Of a stretch of DNA of 7,085 bases, positions 1 through 4,733 are shown piece after piece. Under the pieces are notes generated by a model that saw nothing but the letters and a program-made list of their open reading frames with translations, had not been told where the DNA came from and made no database searches. Position 1 is the stretch's first letter. Each line of letters begins with the position of its first letter. The position numbers and the translations under genes were made by a program. The stretch covers positions 1-7,085 of the forward strand of contig JAFGKB010000036.1 of assembly GCA_016928755.1 (NCBI GenBank). Direction: 5' to 3'. This DNA is from Anaerolineae bacterium (lineage in GTDB: Bacteria; Chloroflexota; Anaerolineae; B4-G1; SLSP01).

Positions 1-755
1 CTGTCATCAGAATCGGCAATAAAGAAGACGGCTAATGTCTCCAGGAAAACCATTGTCAACTGTTGGCGGCATAACGGCCCGACATGGTAGACAAAGTTCG
101 AGGCGGTATAGCCTAAAGCACACAGTATGGGTACAAAGACCTCACCGGTACGACGATGGACGGTCCAGCCGATAAGGGCCGCCGTCAGCAATGTGATCAC
201 AAATGCCAGCAGCCGTCCTGCCAGCAGCCGTTTCCCCAAAATCGGGAAGAGTAACATGGTCAAGATGTGGAAAAACGGTGGATAATTTGAGGAATAGAAG
301 GGATAACTCTGCCCATCACGATAGGGCCACTCTCCCTGGCTGTGGAGCACCGAATCATAAAGCTCAAAGCTCTCACCTTGGTCGTAGTCATACGGCCAGC
401 GGAAGAGATCTACCGCGTAAGCAACGTAAACACCCAAGTAAGCCAGGAAGGCCAGGATTGCCAGTGCCATTAGCACTCGTGCTACCCAGACTTGGGCTGT
501 TTGGTTACCGGCTACAGAGAAGAAAGGTGCAGCTTGATAACGTGGCTCCTTTTGTTCCGCTGCCGGGACATTGCCCAAGCGTAGCAAGGGGACCCCGGTT
601 AAGGCAGCCAGGAATCCTGCCAATAACAAGGTTCGTTCAAAGGGGCCAATCCCCCCCCAGGCACCGGCTCCCAACCGGCCTAAGATTAAGAGCGCTAAGT
701 CACCACCCAATCCCAGTGCAATAATACCCATTCCAAGTTGTCGTTTTGTAATCAT
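1..755 (-). CDS. GT-C/GT39-like membrane glycosyltransferase, N-terminal part (3' end outside window)
   Basis: Reading the minus strand from the ATG at 755 gives 251 codons without a stop, running off the left edge, so the C-terminal part is missing. The protein is strongly hydrophobic. Likely membrane segments lie near residues 8-27, 41-60, 90-115, 160-173, 181-200, 205-223 and 232-247. Between the third and fourth is a polar loop with the motif YDYDQGESFELYDS (about 122-135), then GEWPYRDG and SSNYPPFF. An acidic motif in an early extracytoplasmic loop followed by a 'G-x-x-PY-D' element is typical of polyprenyl-phosphate-sugar-dependent GT-C enzymes (GT39/ArnT/PMT-like), which transfer sugars outside the membrane. 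The substrate cannot be told. Similar proteins are common in Chloroflexota. It is divergent from the PadR operon and probably unrelated to it. No good ribosome binding site precedes the ATG. Reading frames on the plus strand here are shadows. Confidence 0.8.
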   Translation of the reverse strand, partial: MITKRQLGMGIIALGLGGDLALLILGRLGAGAWGGIGPFERTLLLAGFLAALTGVPLLRLGNVPAAEQKEPRYQAAPFFSVAGNQTAQVWVARVLMALAILAFLAYLGVYVAYAVDLFRWPYDYDQGESFELYDSVLHSQGEWPYRDGQSYPFYSSNYPPFFHILTMLLFPILGKRLLAGRLLAFVITLLTAALIGWTVHRRTGEVFVPILCALGYTASNFVYHVGPLCRQQLTMVFLETLAVFFIADSDD

Positions 756-761
756 GCTGGC

Positions 762-767
762 ATTATA
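762..767 (-). promoter_or_regulatory. Candidate -10 box close to the glycosyltransferase start
   Basis: On the minus strand a perfect TATAAT lies 6 bases before the ATG of the glycosyltransferase gene, and there is no Shine-Dalgarno sequence in between. If used, transcription would start at or near the ATG and give a leaderless mRNA. The nearest -35-like sequence, GTGACA (787-782), is only 14 bp away, which is too short for a good sigma70 promoter. The call is therefore tentative. Confidence 0.3.
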
Positions 768-827
768 ACGGATTTTTTCTGTGTCACCATTTTAGAAGTT
801 TTGCTATATTGATAAGAGACGTTACAT

Positions 828-865
828 AGGTGCAACGCACTTAAGAAAGTGCAATGCACCTTTTT
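828..865. promoter_or_regulatory. Pair of GTGCAAYGCAC palindromes forming a larger inverted repeat
   Basis: GTGCAACGCAC (830-840) and GTGCAATGCAC (849-859) are each palindromic (GTGC-N3-GCAC), and their starts are 19 bp apart, close to two helical turns. The arms 828-842 and 847-861 also pair with each other at 13 of 15 positions around an AAGA loop, and five T residues (861-865) follow on the + strand. The element could be a double operator for a dimeric regulator, or a transcription stop isolating the operon from upstream + strand reading. It sits 51-83 bp before the -35 box at 916, nearer to that promoter than a random placement would suggest. Confidence 0.45.
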
Positions 866-915
866 ACAAAAGAAACGTAAAAAAAGGGATTTTTTATTAA
901 TCACAAATTTGACTA

Positions 916-944
916 TTGACAAAATGTGAATAGTATCATATAAT
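916..944 (+). promoter_or_regulatory. Consensus sigma70-type promoter of the PadR operon
   Basis: TTGACA (916-921) and TATAAT (939-944) are both perfect matches to the consensus and are separated by exactly 17 bp. The stretch before it (about 890-911) is AT-rich and UP-element-like. Transcription should begin near 951, leaving a leader of only about 15 nt before the PadR start. Inverted repeats overlap the promoter: ACTATT (912-917) with AATAGT (929-934), a second AATAGT at 945-950, and TTGACA-AAA-TGTGAA (916-930). A promoter this strong that is covered by dyads is what an autorepressing PadR gene would be expected to have, but the operator assignment is inference. Confidence 0.8.
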
Positions 945-965
945 AATAGTCGGAGGTGAGAATAT

Positions 966-1340
966 ATGCCGAGAGGACATCGCAGAGGTGGTGGACCACG
1001 ACACCGTTGGGGCCGCCGGATGAGGATTGTCGAGCCAATGTTGCTTTTACTGATGGCTAAGAAATCCGCGCATGGTTATGGATTAGTAGAACAGTTAGCT
1101 TCGGTCTTTGGCCTTCTGGAACTTCCACCTCAAACGGTCTATCGTGCGTTACAGGGCATGGAAGACTCCGGGTGGATTACGGCCAAGTGGGATATGGATG
1201 CCGGACAAGGCCCACCACGCAAGGTATACAGTATCACTTCTGAAGGTCTGAGCGCATTGCAGAATTGGGCCGATGAAATGGAGATGTTACGCGGGATGTT
1301 GGATGCTTTTACCAGTCATTACCGTAAACTCAATGAGTGA
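966..1340 (+). CDS. PadR-family transcriptional regulator
   Basis: This 124-residue protein is a winged-helix repressor of the PadR family and is expected to bind DNA as a dimer. After an Arg/Gly/His-rich N-terminal stretch (1-18) come the family hallmarks: helix 1 with MLLLLMAKKSAHGYGL (25-40), the recognition-helix region TVYRALQGMEDSGWI (57-71), and the wing GPPRKVYSIT (82-91). The C-terminal helix (about 92-120) would dimerise. The length fits short PadR proteins. The start is fixed by GGAGGTGA at 952-959, six bases before the ATG. The gene is the first in the operon and lies directly behind a consensus promoter with inverted repeats, so autorepression and control of the downstream genes are likely. 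No effector can be read from the sequence. The basic N-terminal extension is unusual for PadR and echoes the Arg-rich small proteins further down. Confidence 0.92.
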   Translation: MPRGHRRGGGPRHRWGRRMRIVEPMLLLLMAKKSAHGYGLVEQLASVFGLLELPPQTVYRALQGMEDSGWITAKWDMDAGQGPPRKVYSITSEGLSALQNWADEMEMLRGMLDAFTSHYRKLNE

Positions 1341-1376
1341 GATCAAATTTTAAGGATAGAAAAGGAGGTGTTGAAG

Positions 1377-1574
1377 ATGTTTTTTAGACGATTATGGCGC
1401 AATCGAACATTAAGAAACCGTGTATGGCTTTACCCGCCACGTAGAGGCTCCCATCCCCGAATTGCTCGACCACCTCGACTACCAATTCTTCCTATACCGC
1501 CACTAACCCCACGGGGTTTCTTGCGACGGCAACGCAGGTTCTTACGCCGTGCTCGACGTGGACCTAATTGGTAA
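1377..1574 (+). CDS. Small Arg/Pro-rich basic protein, function unknown
   Basis: This 65-residue open frame starts at the ATG at 1377, eight bases after GGAGG (1364-1368). An in-frame GTG at 1368 overlaps that ribosome binding site and is less likely to be used. The product contains 20 Arg and 11 Pro, with no Lys, Asp or Glu. A proline-rich centre (residues 20-45, with LPILPIPPLTP) lies between two Arg-rich arms; the C-terminal one (50-61) reads RRQRRFLRRARR. There is no signal peptide or metal-binding Cys/His cluster. Such a charge could suit binding to RNA, DNA or an acidic partner protein, but I do not recognise a family. The strong ribosome binding site and the place 36 bp after PadR support a real gene. 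The last codons (Asn-Trp-stop) fall inside the first copy of a 59-bp repeat. Confidence 0.65.
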   Translation: MFFRRLWRNRTLRNRVWLYPPRRGSHPRIARPPRLPILPIPPLTPRGFLRRQRRFLRRARRGPNW

Positions 1575-1682
1575 GTAATTAACATAAACGCCCCCGGGGA
1601 CGGGGGCTTAGAGCAAGTAAACATAATTGGTAAATGGGTAACATCATGAACGCCTTCAGAGATGGGGGCTTGGAGTAAATTA
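1565..1682. repeat. Two tandem copies of a degenerate 59-bp repeat, one with a GC hairpin
   Basis: Copy 1 (1565-1623) and copy 2 (1624-1682) both begin TAATTGGTAA, carry AACAT, then GCC, and end GGGGGCTT...AG...GTAAA. A third partial start, CTTGGTAAGTTG, is at 1698-1709. Copy 1 holds a hairpin, GCCCCC (1590-1595) with GGGGGC (1602-1607) and a six-base loop. In copy 2 the left arm has decayed. No T-tract follows the hairpin, so it is not a standard terminator. It may stabilise or process the mRNA between the 65-residue gene and the next gene. Copy 1 overlaps the final codons of the upstream gene. Confidence 0.6.
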
Positions 1683-1731
1683 TAACCTGTAGGACGACTT
1701 GGTAAGTTGTCGATTCTAAGGAGGAAATTAA

Positions 1732-2025
1732 ATGTTTGGTTATGGTTATCGTGGCTTCGGAGGGCGGCGCTATCAAGGACGCGCCCGCTGGCCACATATG
1801 TATCCAGGAGGATGGCGAGGATGTGGATGGGGCAATGGCCCGTGGATGGGTGGCCCAGGAGGATATTGGGGCGCAATGGATGCCGACTATGGTCCCTATC
1901 CCCAGGACTACTCGTGGGATGCCGGCGTCTCGCAAGATGAAATCGCTGCATTGCGCCAGGAAGTAAATGCCCTGCGCGCACAGGTTGAAGAAGCTCTAAA
2001 TCGCTTAACACGACAAGAGTCGTAG
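1732..2025 (+). CDS. Gly/Trp/Tyr-rich DUF5320-like protein with C-terminal coiled coil
   Basis: This 97-residue protein has two parts. Residues 1-60 are low-complexity and rich in Gly, Trp, Tyr and Arg (for example MFGYGYRGFGGRRYQG and GGWRGCGWGNGPWMGGPGGY), with a single Cys (31). Residues 67-95 form a helix with heptad character, beginning EIAALRQEVNALR (70-82). This Gly/aromatic head plus short coiled coil is the architecture of DUF5320-type proteins, which are often found beside NifX-domain proteins and MinD-type ferredoxin ATPases in anaerobes. Their function is unknown. AAGGAGG (1718-1724) lies seven bases before the ATG. The coiled-coil segment is closely matched at the C-termini of the two NifX-type proteins of the same operon, so direct assembly with them is plausible. 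The DUF5320 name rests on resemblance in composition, so it is moderately sure. Confidence 0.75.
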   Translation: MFGYGYRGFGGRRYQGRARWPHMYPGGWRGCGWGNGPWMGGPGGYWGAMDADYGPYPQDYSWDAGVSQDEIAALRQEVNALRAQVEEALNRLTRQES

Positions 2026-2051
2026 CATATATATCAGGAGGAATTACTCTA

Positions 2052-2531
2052 ATGAAAATAGTTATCAGTGCATCTGCACCAATGTTGGACGCACCCGTAG
2101 ACCCGCGTTTTGGACGTTGCTCATATTATCTCTTTGTGGATACTGATACCGGTAGATTTGAAGTACAGGAAAACACGGCTGCTTTAAGTGGCGGCGGGGC
2201 CGGAATCCAGGCTGCCCAGACCATTGTTAATGCGGGAGCTGCCGCAGTAGTTACCGGCAATGTGGGTCCTAATGCCTACCAGGTGCTTAACGCTGCTAAT
2301 ATTCCGATATACTTGGTTGCGGGAGTTAGTATCCGTGAGGCCGTCAATGCCTATAAAATGGGCCAATTACCGCAAGCTTCAGATGCAACCAATTCAGCCC
2401 ATAGCGGAATGACTCCTCCCCCTGCGCCAACGTCTCCCCCATCGGAAATAGATGCGCTTCGCGCTGAGGTCGGTGAGCTACGGGAAGTCATGGCAAAGCT
2501 TTTGACTAAAATTGACGAGATAGCAAAGTAA
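2052..2531 (+). CDS. NifX/NifB-type (dinitrogenase Fe-Mo cofactor, ORP-like) protein with coiled-coil tail
   Basis: Residues 1-108 form a dinitrogenase iron-molybdenum cofactor biosynthesis domain, the fold of NifX, the NifB C-terminus and the Desulfovibrio orange protein. Visible marks are the first strand MKIVISAS, the segment DPRFGRCSYYLFVD (17-30) with Cys23, the central GAAAVVTGNVGPNA (62-75), and SIREAVNAYKMG (93-104). Members bind Fe-Mo or other Mo/Fe-S clusters or precursors in the cytoplasm. After a Pro/Ser/Thr-rich linker (109-131, with TPPPAPTSPP) comes a helix starting EIDALRAEVGELR (132-144) and running to the end. Plain NifX/ORP proteins stop after the domain at about 110-120 residues, so the tail is an addition. 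AGGAGG (2036-2041) lies ten bases upstream. No other nitrogenase gene is visible, so a nitrogen-fixation role is not implied. The ligand is unknown. Confidence 0.9.
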   Translation: MKIVISASAPMLDAPVDPRFGRCSYYLFVDTDTGRFEVQENTAALSGGGAGIQAAQTIVNAGAAAVVTGNVGPNAYQVLNAANIPIYLVAGVSIREAVNAYKMGQLPQASDATNSAHSGMTPPPAPTSPPSEIDALRAEVGELREVMAKLLTKIDEIAK

Positions 2532-2557
2532 GCTACTAATCGGGCCTGAGTAATTAA

Positions 2558-2597
2558 CCCTTCCAGGGAGCAAAAATAGTCTCGCTTCCTGGAAGGT
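2558..2597 (+). repeat. Intergenic hairpin, copy 1 of the TTCCNGGAA element
   Basis: The left arm CCTTCCAGGGAGC (2559-2571) pairs with the right arm GCTTCCTGGAAGG (2584-2596) with one mismatch, around a 12-base loop. The right arm contains the palindrome TTCCTGGAA. The same 14-mer, GCTTCCTGGAAGGT, recurs at 3756-3769. No T-tract follows, and the hairpin ends about 30 bases before the next start codon. It could be an RNA processing or stability element, a regulator site, or a dispersed repeat. Confidence 0.65.
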
Positions 2598-2626
2598 AAA
2601 TGGCTTGAGTGAGGAAGGGGATAAGG

Positions 2627-2980
2627 ATGAGAGAAGAAAACGTTGTGTTGTATGACAGTAAAGATAGTATTGAGAAACCTGGTGGTAGTGAGACACCGGT
2701 TATCATTGATGTAGAACCGGAGCCGGTTAACATCCGTTCTCCATCTTTATCCCCACGCACTGATAAGGCTGTAGAACTGGTCCAGAAAGGTATTATTGTC
2801 CTGGGTGAAGTTCTGCGCCTGGCATCCAGTATTGTACAAATTAAGGATAACCTACGTCTAGCTACTAGATCAGATACTGCCAGACTTCGAGATACAGCTC
2901 CCCAGGTCTCAAATTACTACTCTGCTGTTGGTAAATGTGGACGTCAGCGGCGCAGTCGTCGCCGCCGTGGTAGGGAATGA
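2627..2980 (+). CDS. Hypothetical protein with amphipathic helix and Arg-rich C-terminus
   Basis: I do not recognise this 117-residue protein. Residues 1-44 are polar and acidic with a Pro/Val-rich patch (TPVIIDVEPEPV, 23-34) and look unstructured. Residues 45-80 (TDKAVELVQKGIIVLGEVLR and onward) look like one or two amphipathic helices. The C-terminus (103-117) is Arg-rich, GRQRRSRRRRGRE, with Cys104. There is no signal peptide and no clear membrane span. I take the ATG at 2627, six bases after AGGAAGGGG (2612-2620); an in-frame GTG at 2609 is the alternative. The stop is followed at once by the ribosome binding site of the zinc-ribbon gene, which fits an operon member. The basic tail resembles the composition of the 65-residue protein at 1377 and the PadR N-terminus, which may mean a shared acidic partner. 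That is inference. Confidence 0.6.
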   Translation: MREENVVLYDSKDSIEKPGGSETPVIIDVEPEPVNIRSPSLSPRTDKAVELVQKGIIVLGEVLRLASSIVQIKDNLRLATRSDTARLRDTAPQVSNYYSAVGKCGRQRRSRRRRGRE

Positions 2981-2996
2981 AGAAAGGAGTATAATC

Positions 2997-3188
2997 ATGC
3001 AGACACGAGGTATTGGTATTGGACGAGGTGGACAAGGCCAGGGGCAAGGTGGCGGTAATAAACCAGGCTCAGGCCCTAGTGGATATTGCGTCTGCCCAAG
3101 TTGTGGTTACCGCACACCTCACACCAGGGGCGTGCCATGTACAGCACAGAACTGCCCTAATTGTGGCAAGCCCTTAGTAAAAGAATAA
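2997..3188 (+). CDS. Small Gly-rich zinc-ribbon-like protein
   Basis: This 63-residue protein has a Gly/Gln-rich head (5-29) followed by a compact Cys cluster. Cys31, Cys33 and Cys36 lie in CVCPSCGYRTPH, with His42, then Cys48 in RGVPC, and Cys53 and Cys56 in NCPNCG. Two CP-x-CG knuckles about 20 residues apart indicate a zinc ribbon or rubredoxin-like metal site. Small proteins of this type are known beside NifX-domain and MinD-ferredoxin genes in anaerobes, without an assigned function. The ATG at 2997 is chosen because AAAGGAG (2983-2989) lies seven bases before it. The frame is open further upstream to 2928, but that would overlap the previous gene and lacks a ribosome binding site. The site could hold Zn or Fe, or pass metal to the partner proteins. 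Confidence 0.75.
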   Translation: MQTRGIGIGRGGQGQGQGGGNKPGSGPSGYCVCPSCGYRTPHTRGVPCTAQNCPNCGKPLVKE

Positions 3189-3213
3189 TAAATAAGTTTT
3201 GGAGGAAATATAT

Positions 3214-3702
3214 ATGCGTATAGCTATTGCTGCTGATGATGCCCGTGGCCTGGATAGCGTGGCGGCACATCACTTTGGACGTTGCCCTTACTATGTTTTT
3301 GTCGATATAGAGGGAGATGACATCAAAGCTGTCGAAGTTTTTGAGAACCCATACTTTAATAATCATTCCCCTGGTACAGTTCCAGTATTTATCCAGGAAC
3401 ACAAGGCTGAGGTTATGATTGCCGGGGGGATGGGACGCCGGGCCATCGCATTATTTGAGCAATATGGTATTCAACCCTACACCGGGGCCGCCGGCACCGT
3501 GCGCCGCGCATTAGAACAGTATCACGGTGGCGCGTTAGTGGATGCACAACCGTGCAGCCATGATGACGAAGGCCACGAACACGGCCATGACCATGCCGAG
3601 GGGGAGGGCCACGAGGGCGAAGAAGGGGAAATTAAGCGACTGCGCGAAGAGGTCTCAGCATTAAAACAGCAAATCGAAGACGCAGCAGCACGCCTCGGTT
3701 AG
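3214..3702 (+). CDS. NifX/NifB-type (ORP-like) protein with His-rich linker and coiled-coil tail
   Basis: This is the second NifX-family protein of the operon, with 162 residues. The cofactor domain (1-112) shows MRIAIAADD, HHFGRCPYYVFVD (19-31) with Cys24, the GGMGRRAIALFEQYGI segment (71-86) and a C-terminal TVRRALEQY helix. It shares FGRC-x-YY-x-FVD with the protein at 2052 but is otherwise clearly diverged. Residues 114-138 form a Cys/His/Glu/Asp-rich linker with Cys114 and His116, 121, 123, 125, 127 and 133, which looks like a Ni/Co/Zn- or Cu-type metal-binding or metal-storage segment. A helix follows, starting EIKRLREEVSALK (139-151) and nearly the same as the tails of two other operon proteins. 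The ATG at 3214 has GGAGG (3201-3205) eight bases upstream; the in-frame TTG at 3199 overlaps that site and is rejected. Which metal or cluster is bound is unknown. Confidence 0.9.
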   Translation: MRIAIAADDARGLDSVAAHHFGRCPYYVFVDIEGDDIKAVEVFENPYFNNHSPGTVPVFIQEHKAEVMIAGGMGRRAIALFEQYGIQPYTGAAGTVRRALEQYHGGALVDAQPCSHDDEGHEHGHDHAEGEGHEGEEGEIKRLREEVSALKQQIEDAAARLG

Positions 3703-3721
3703 TTGTCAAAACTACAATAGG

Positions 3722-3769
3722 CTTTCCAGGAAGCAACCTTTCAATGAGCTAAGAAGCTTCCTGGAAGGT
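3722..3769 (+). repeat. Intergenic hairpin, copy 2 of the TTCCNGGAA element
   Basis: The arm TTCCAGGAAGC (3724-3734) is perfectly complementary to GCTTCCTGGAA (3756-3766). Two further pairs, one of them G-U, extend the stem to 13 bp around a 21-base loop. Each arm contains its own palindrome, TTCC-A/T-GGAA. The element shares its 14-base right end with the hairpin at 2558-2597. It lies just before the ribosome binding site of the metallo-hydrolase gene, with no T-tract, so full termination is unlikely. Confidence 0.65.
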
Positions 3770-3786
3770 CTTTAGAGGATATAAAT

Positions 3787-4644
3787 ATGATACGTTTAAC
3801 ATGTATTACTAATGACGAAGCCCCCGCATCTTTTCACATAGAACACGGCTTCGCGGTATGGATTGAAAGTGATCATGGCAATATACTTTTCGATACCGGG
3901 AGTAGCTCCGAAGCTCTACTCTATAATATGCAACAATTAGACCTCAACCCGGCGAAAATAGATGCAGTTATCCTGAGTCATGCCCATGATGACCATACCG
4001 GTGGCTTGGAAGGACTTATCCCCTACCTTAAGCCCAATACGCCTCTCTATGCCAATGCGACGCTTTTCCGTAACCGTTACTCTAATCACGGAGACGGGCC
4101 GCTTTATCGGGGCATTAAGCTCTCCCAGGGAGAACTGGCCCAACATATGGCATTACACCTAAGTGATGATCCCCAAGAGGTAATGCCGGGTATCTGGACC
4201 ACCGGAGCCATTACCAACAGGCCAGAACCGGAAGGCCGCAGTGCCCGCCATACAATTATTGAGGAAAGCCAACATATACCCGACCCGTACAGCGATGACC
4301 TATCCCTGGTCATAGAGAGCAGCGATGCTCTGTTTTTGCTCTGTGGCTGTTGCCACGCCGGGCTGTTAAACACTATATATCATATTCAAACCCGGTGGGA
4401 TAAGCCTATTTCGGGTCTGGGTGGTGGCACTCATCTCAAGGGAGCCACCGAAGAGACAATGGCACGCACCATTTCCAAAGTGTTAGCAATGGAAAATCTG
4501 CGTCTGGTGTGGCTGGCCCACTGTTCCGGCGAAGATTTTATCGAGAAGATGGGAGAAGCGTTGGAACCGGAGAGATTTAAACACGGGCTGGCCGGGGATG
4601 TGATTAGAATTTGTAATGGACTACCTACATTGATGGAGTCATAG
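3787..4644 (+). CDS. MBL-fold metallo-hydrolase, COG1237 type
   Basis: This 285-residue protein has the metallo-beta-lactamase fold. The metal motif H-x-H-x-D-H is present as SHAHDDHTGG (64-73), preceded by the NILFDTG strand (32-38). A later ligand region is CGCCHAGLLNT (186-196) with His190, and near the C-terminus are GGTHL (213-217) and LAHCSG (243-248). The G-C-x-H-x-G and H-C-x-G motifs and the length match COG1237, a family often labelled '7,8-dihydropterin-6-yl-methyl-4-(beta-D-ribofuranosyl)aminobenzene 5'-phosphate synthase' after one archaeal member. That reaction should not be assumed here. All metal ligands appear intact, so it is probably an active metal-dependent enzyme of the cytoplasm. 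AGAGGAT (3774-3780) precedes the ATG. MBL proteins of this group recur beside MinD-ferredoxin ATPases, which suggests a shared pathway. Confidence 0.88.
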   Translation: MIRLTCITNDEAPASFHIEHGFAVWIESDHGNILFDTGSSSEALLYNMQQLDLNPAKIDAVILSHAHDDHTGGLEGLIPYLKPNTPLYANATLFRNRYSNHGDGPLYRGIKLSQGELAQHMALHLSDDPQEVMPGIWTTGAITNRPEPEGRSARHTIIEESQHIPDPYSDDLSLVIESSDALFLLCGCCHAGLLNTIYHIQTRWDKPISGLGGGTHLKGATEETMARTISKVLAMENLRLVWLAHCSGEDFIEKMGEALEPERFKHGLAGDVIRICNGLPTLMES

Positions 4645-4672
4645 TAGCAAGTTATATCAATAGTAAACAGTA

Positions 4673-4714
4673 AAACAGGTCCTTCGCAATTTCTTAATTG
4701 CGTAACACCTGTTT
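4673..4714 (+). promoter_or_regulatory. Leader hairpin before the MinD-type ATPase pair
   Basis: AAACAGGT (4673-4680) pairs with ACCTGTTT (4707-4714). Inside, CGCAATT (4685-4691) pairs with AATTGCG (4696-4702) around a TCTT loop. The two perfect stems are separated by a symmetric 4x4 internal loop (CCTT facing TAAC). The structure ends just before GAGGGAG (4717-4723), the ribosome binding site of the ATPase gene at 4734. It could block or position ribosomes, attenuate reading, or protect a processed mRNA. No T-tract follows directly. Confidence 0.55.
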
Positions 4715-4733
4715 GTGAGGGAGTATATAATAT

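Noticed and set aside
203..724. 173-codon + strand open frame
   Set aside because: It lies wholly antisense to the membrane glycosyltransferase, whose translation shows clear membrane spans and family motifs. The + strand product is low-complexity Arg/Pro/Leu with no ribosome binding site.
1590..1607. GC hairpin as intrinsic terminator
   Set aside because: The stem GCCCCC/GGGGGC is followed by TTAGAGC, not a T-run, and the genes on both sides look co-transcribed.
1579..1935. 118-codon minus-strand open frame
   Set aside because: Another shadow across the repeat and the DUF5320-like gene; the only repeated peptide comes from the DNA repeat.
1707..1966. Two alternative + strand frames overlapping the DUF5320-like gene
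   Set aside because: Neither has a ribosome binding site, while the frame starting at 1732 follows AAGGAGG and ends in a coherent coiled coil.
1430..2011. 193-codon minus-strand open frame
   Set aside because: It is antisense to the 65-residue and DUF5320-like genes and crosses the tandem repeat, which shows up as an internal repeat in its translation. No ribosome binding site and no recognisable domain.
2052..3702. Nitrogen fixation genes
   Set aside because: The NifX-type domain suggests it, but no nitrogenase structural or nifB/E/N gene is visible. The neighbours fit the ORP-type clusters of non-fixing anaerobes better.
4724..4733. TATAAT just before the first ATPase gene as a promoter
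   Set aside because: It lies between the ribosome binding site and the start codon and has no -35 partner at a proper distance.
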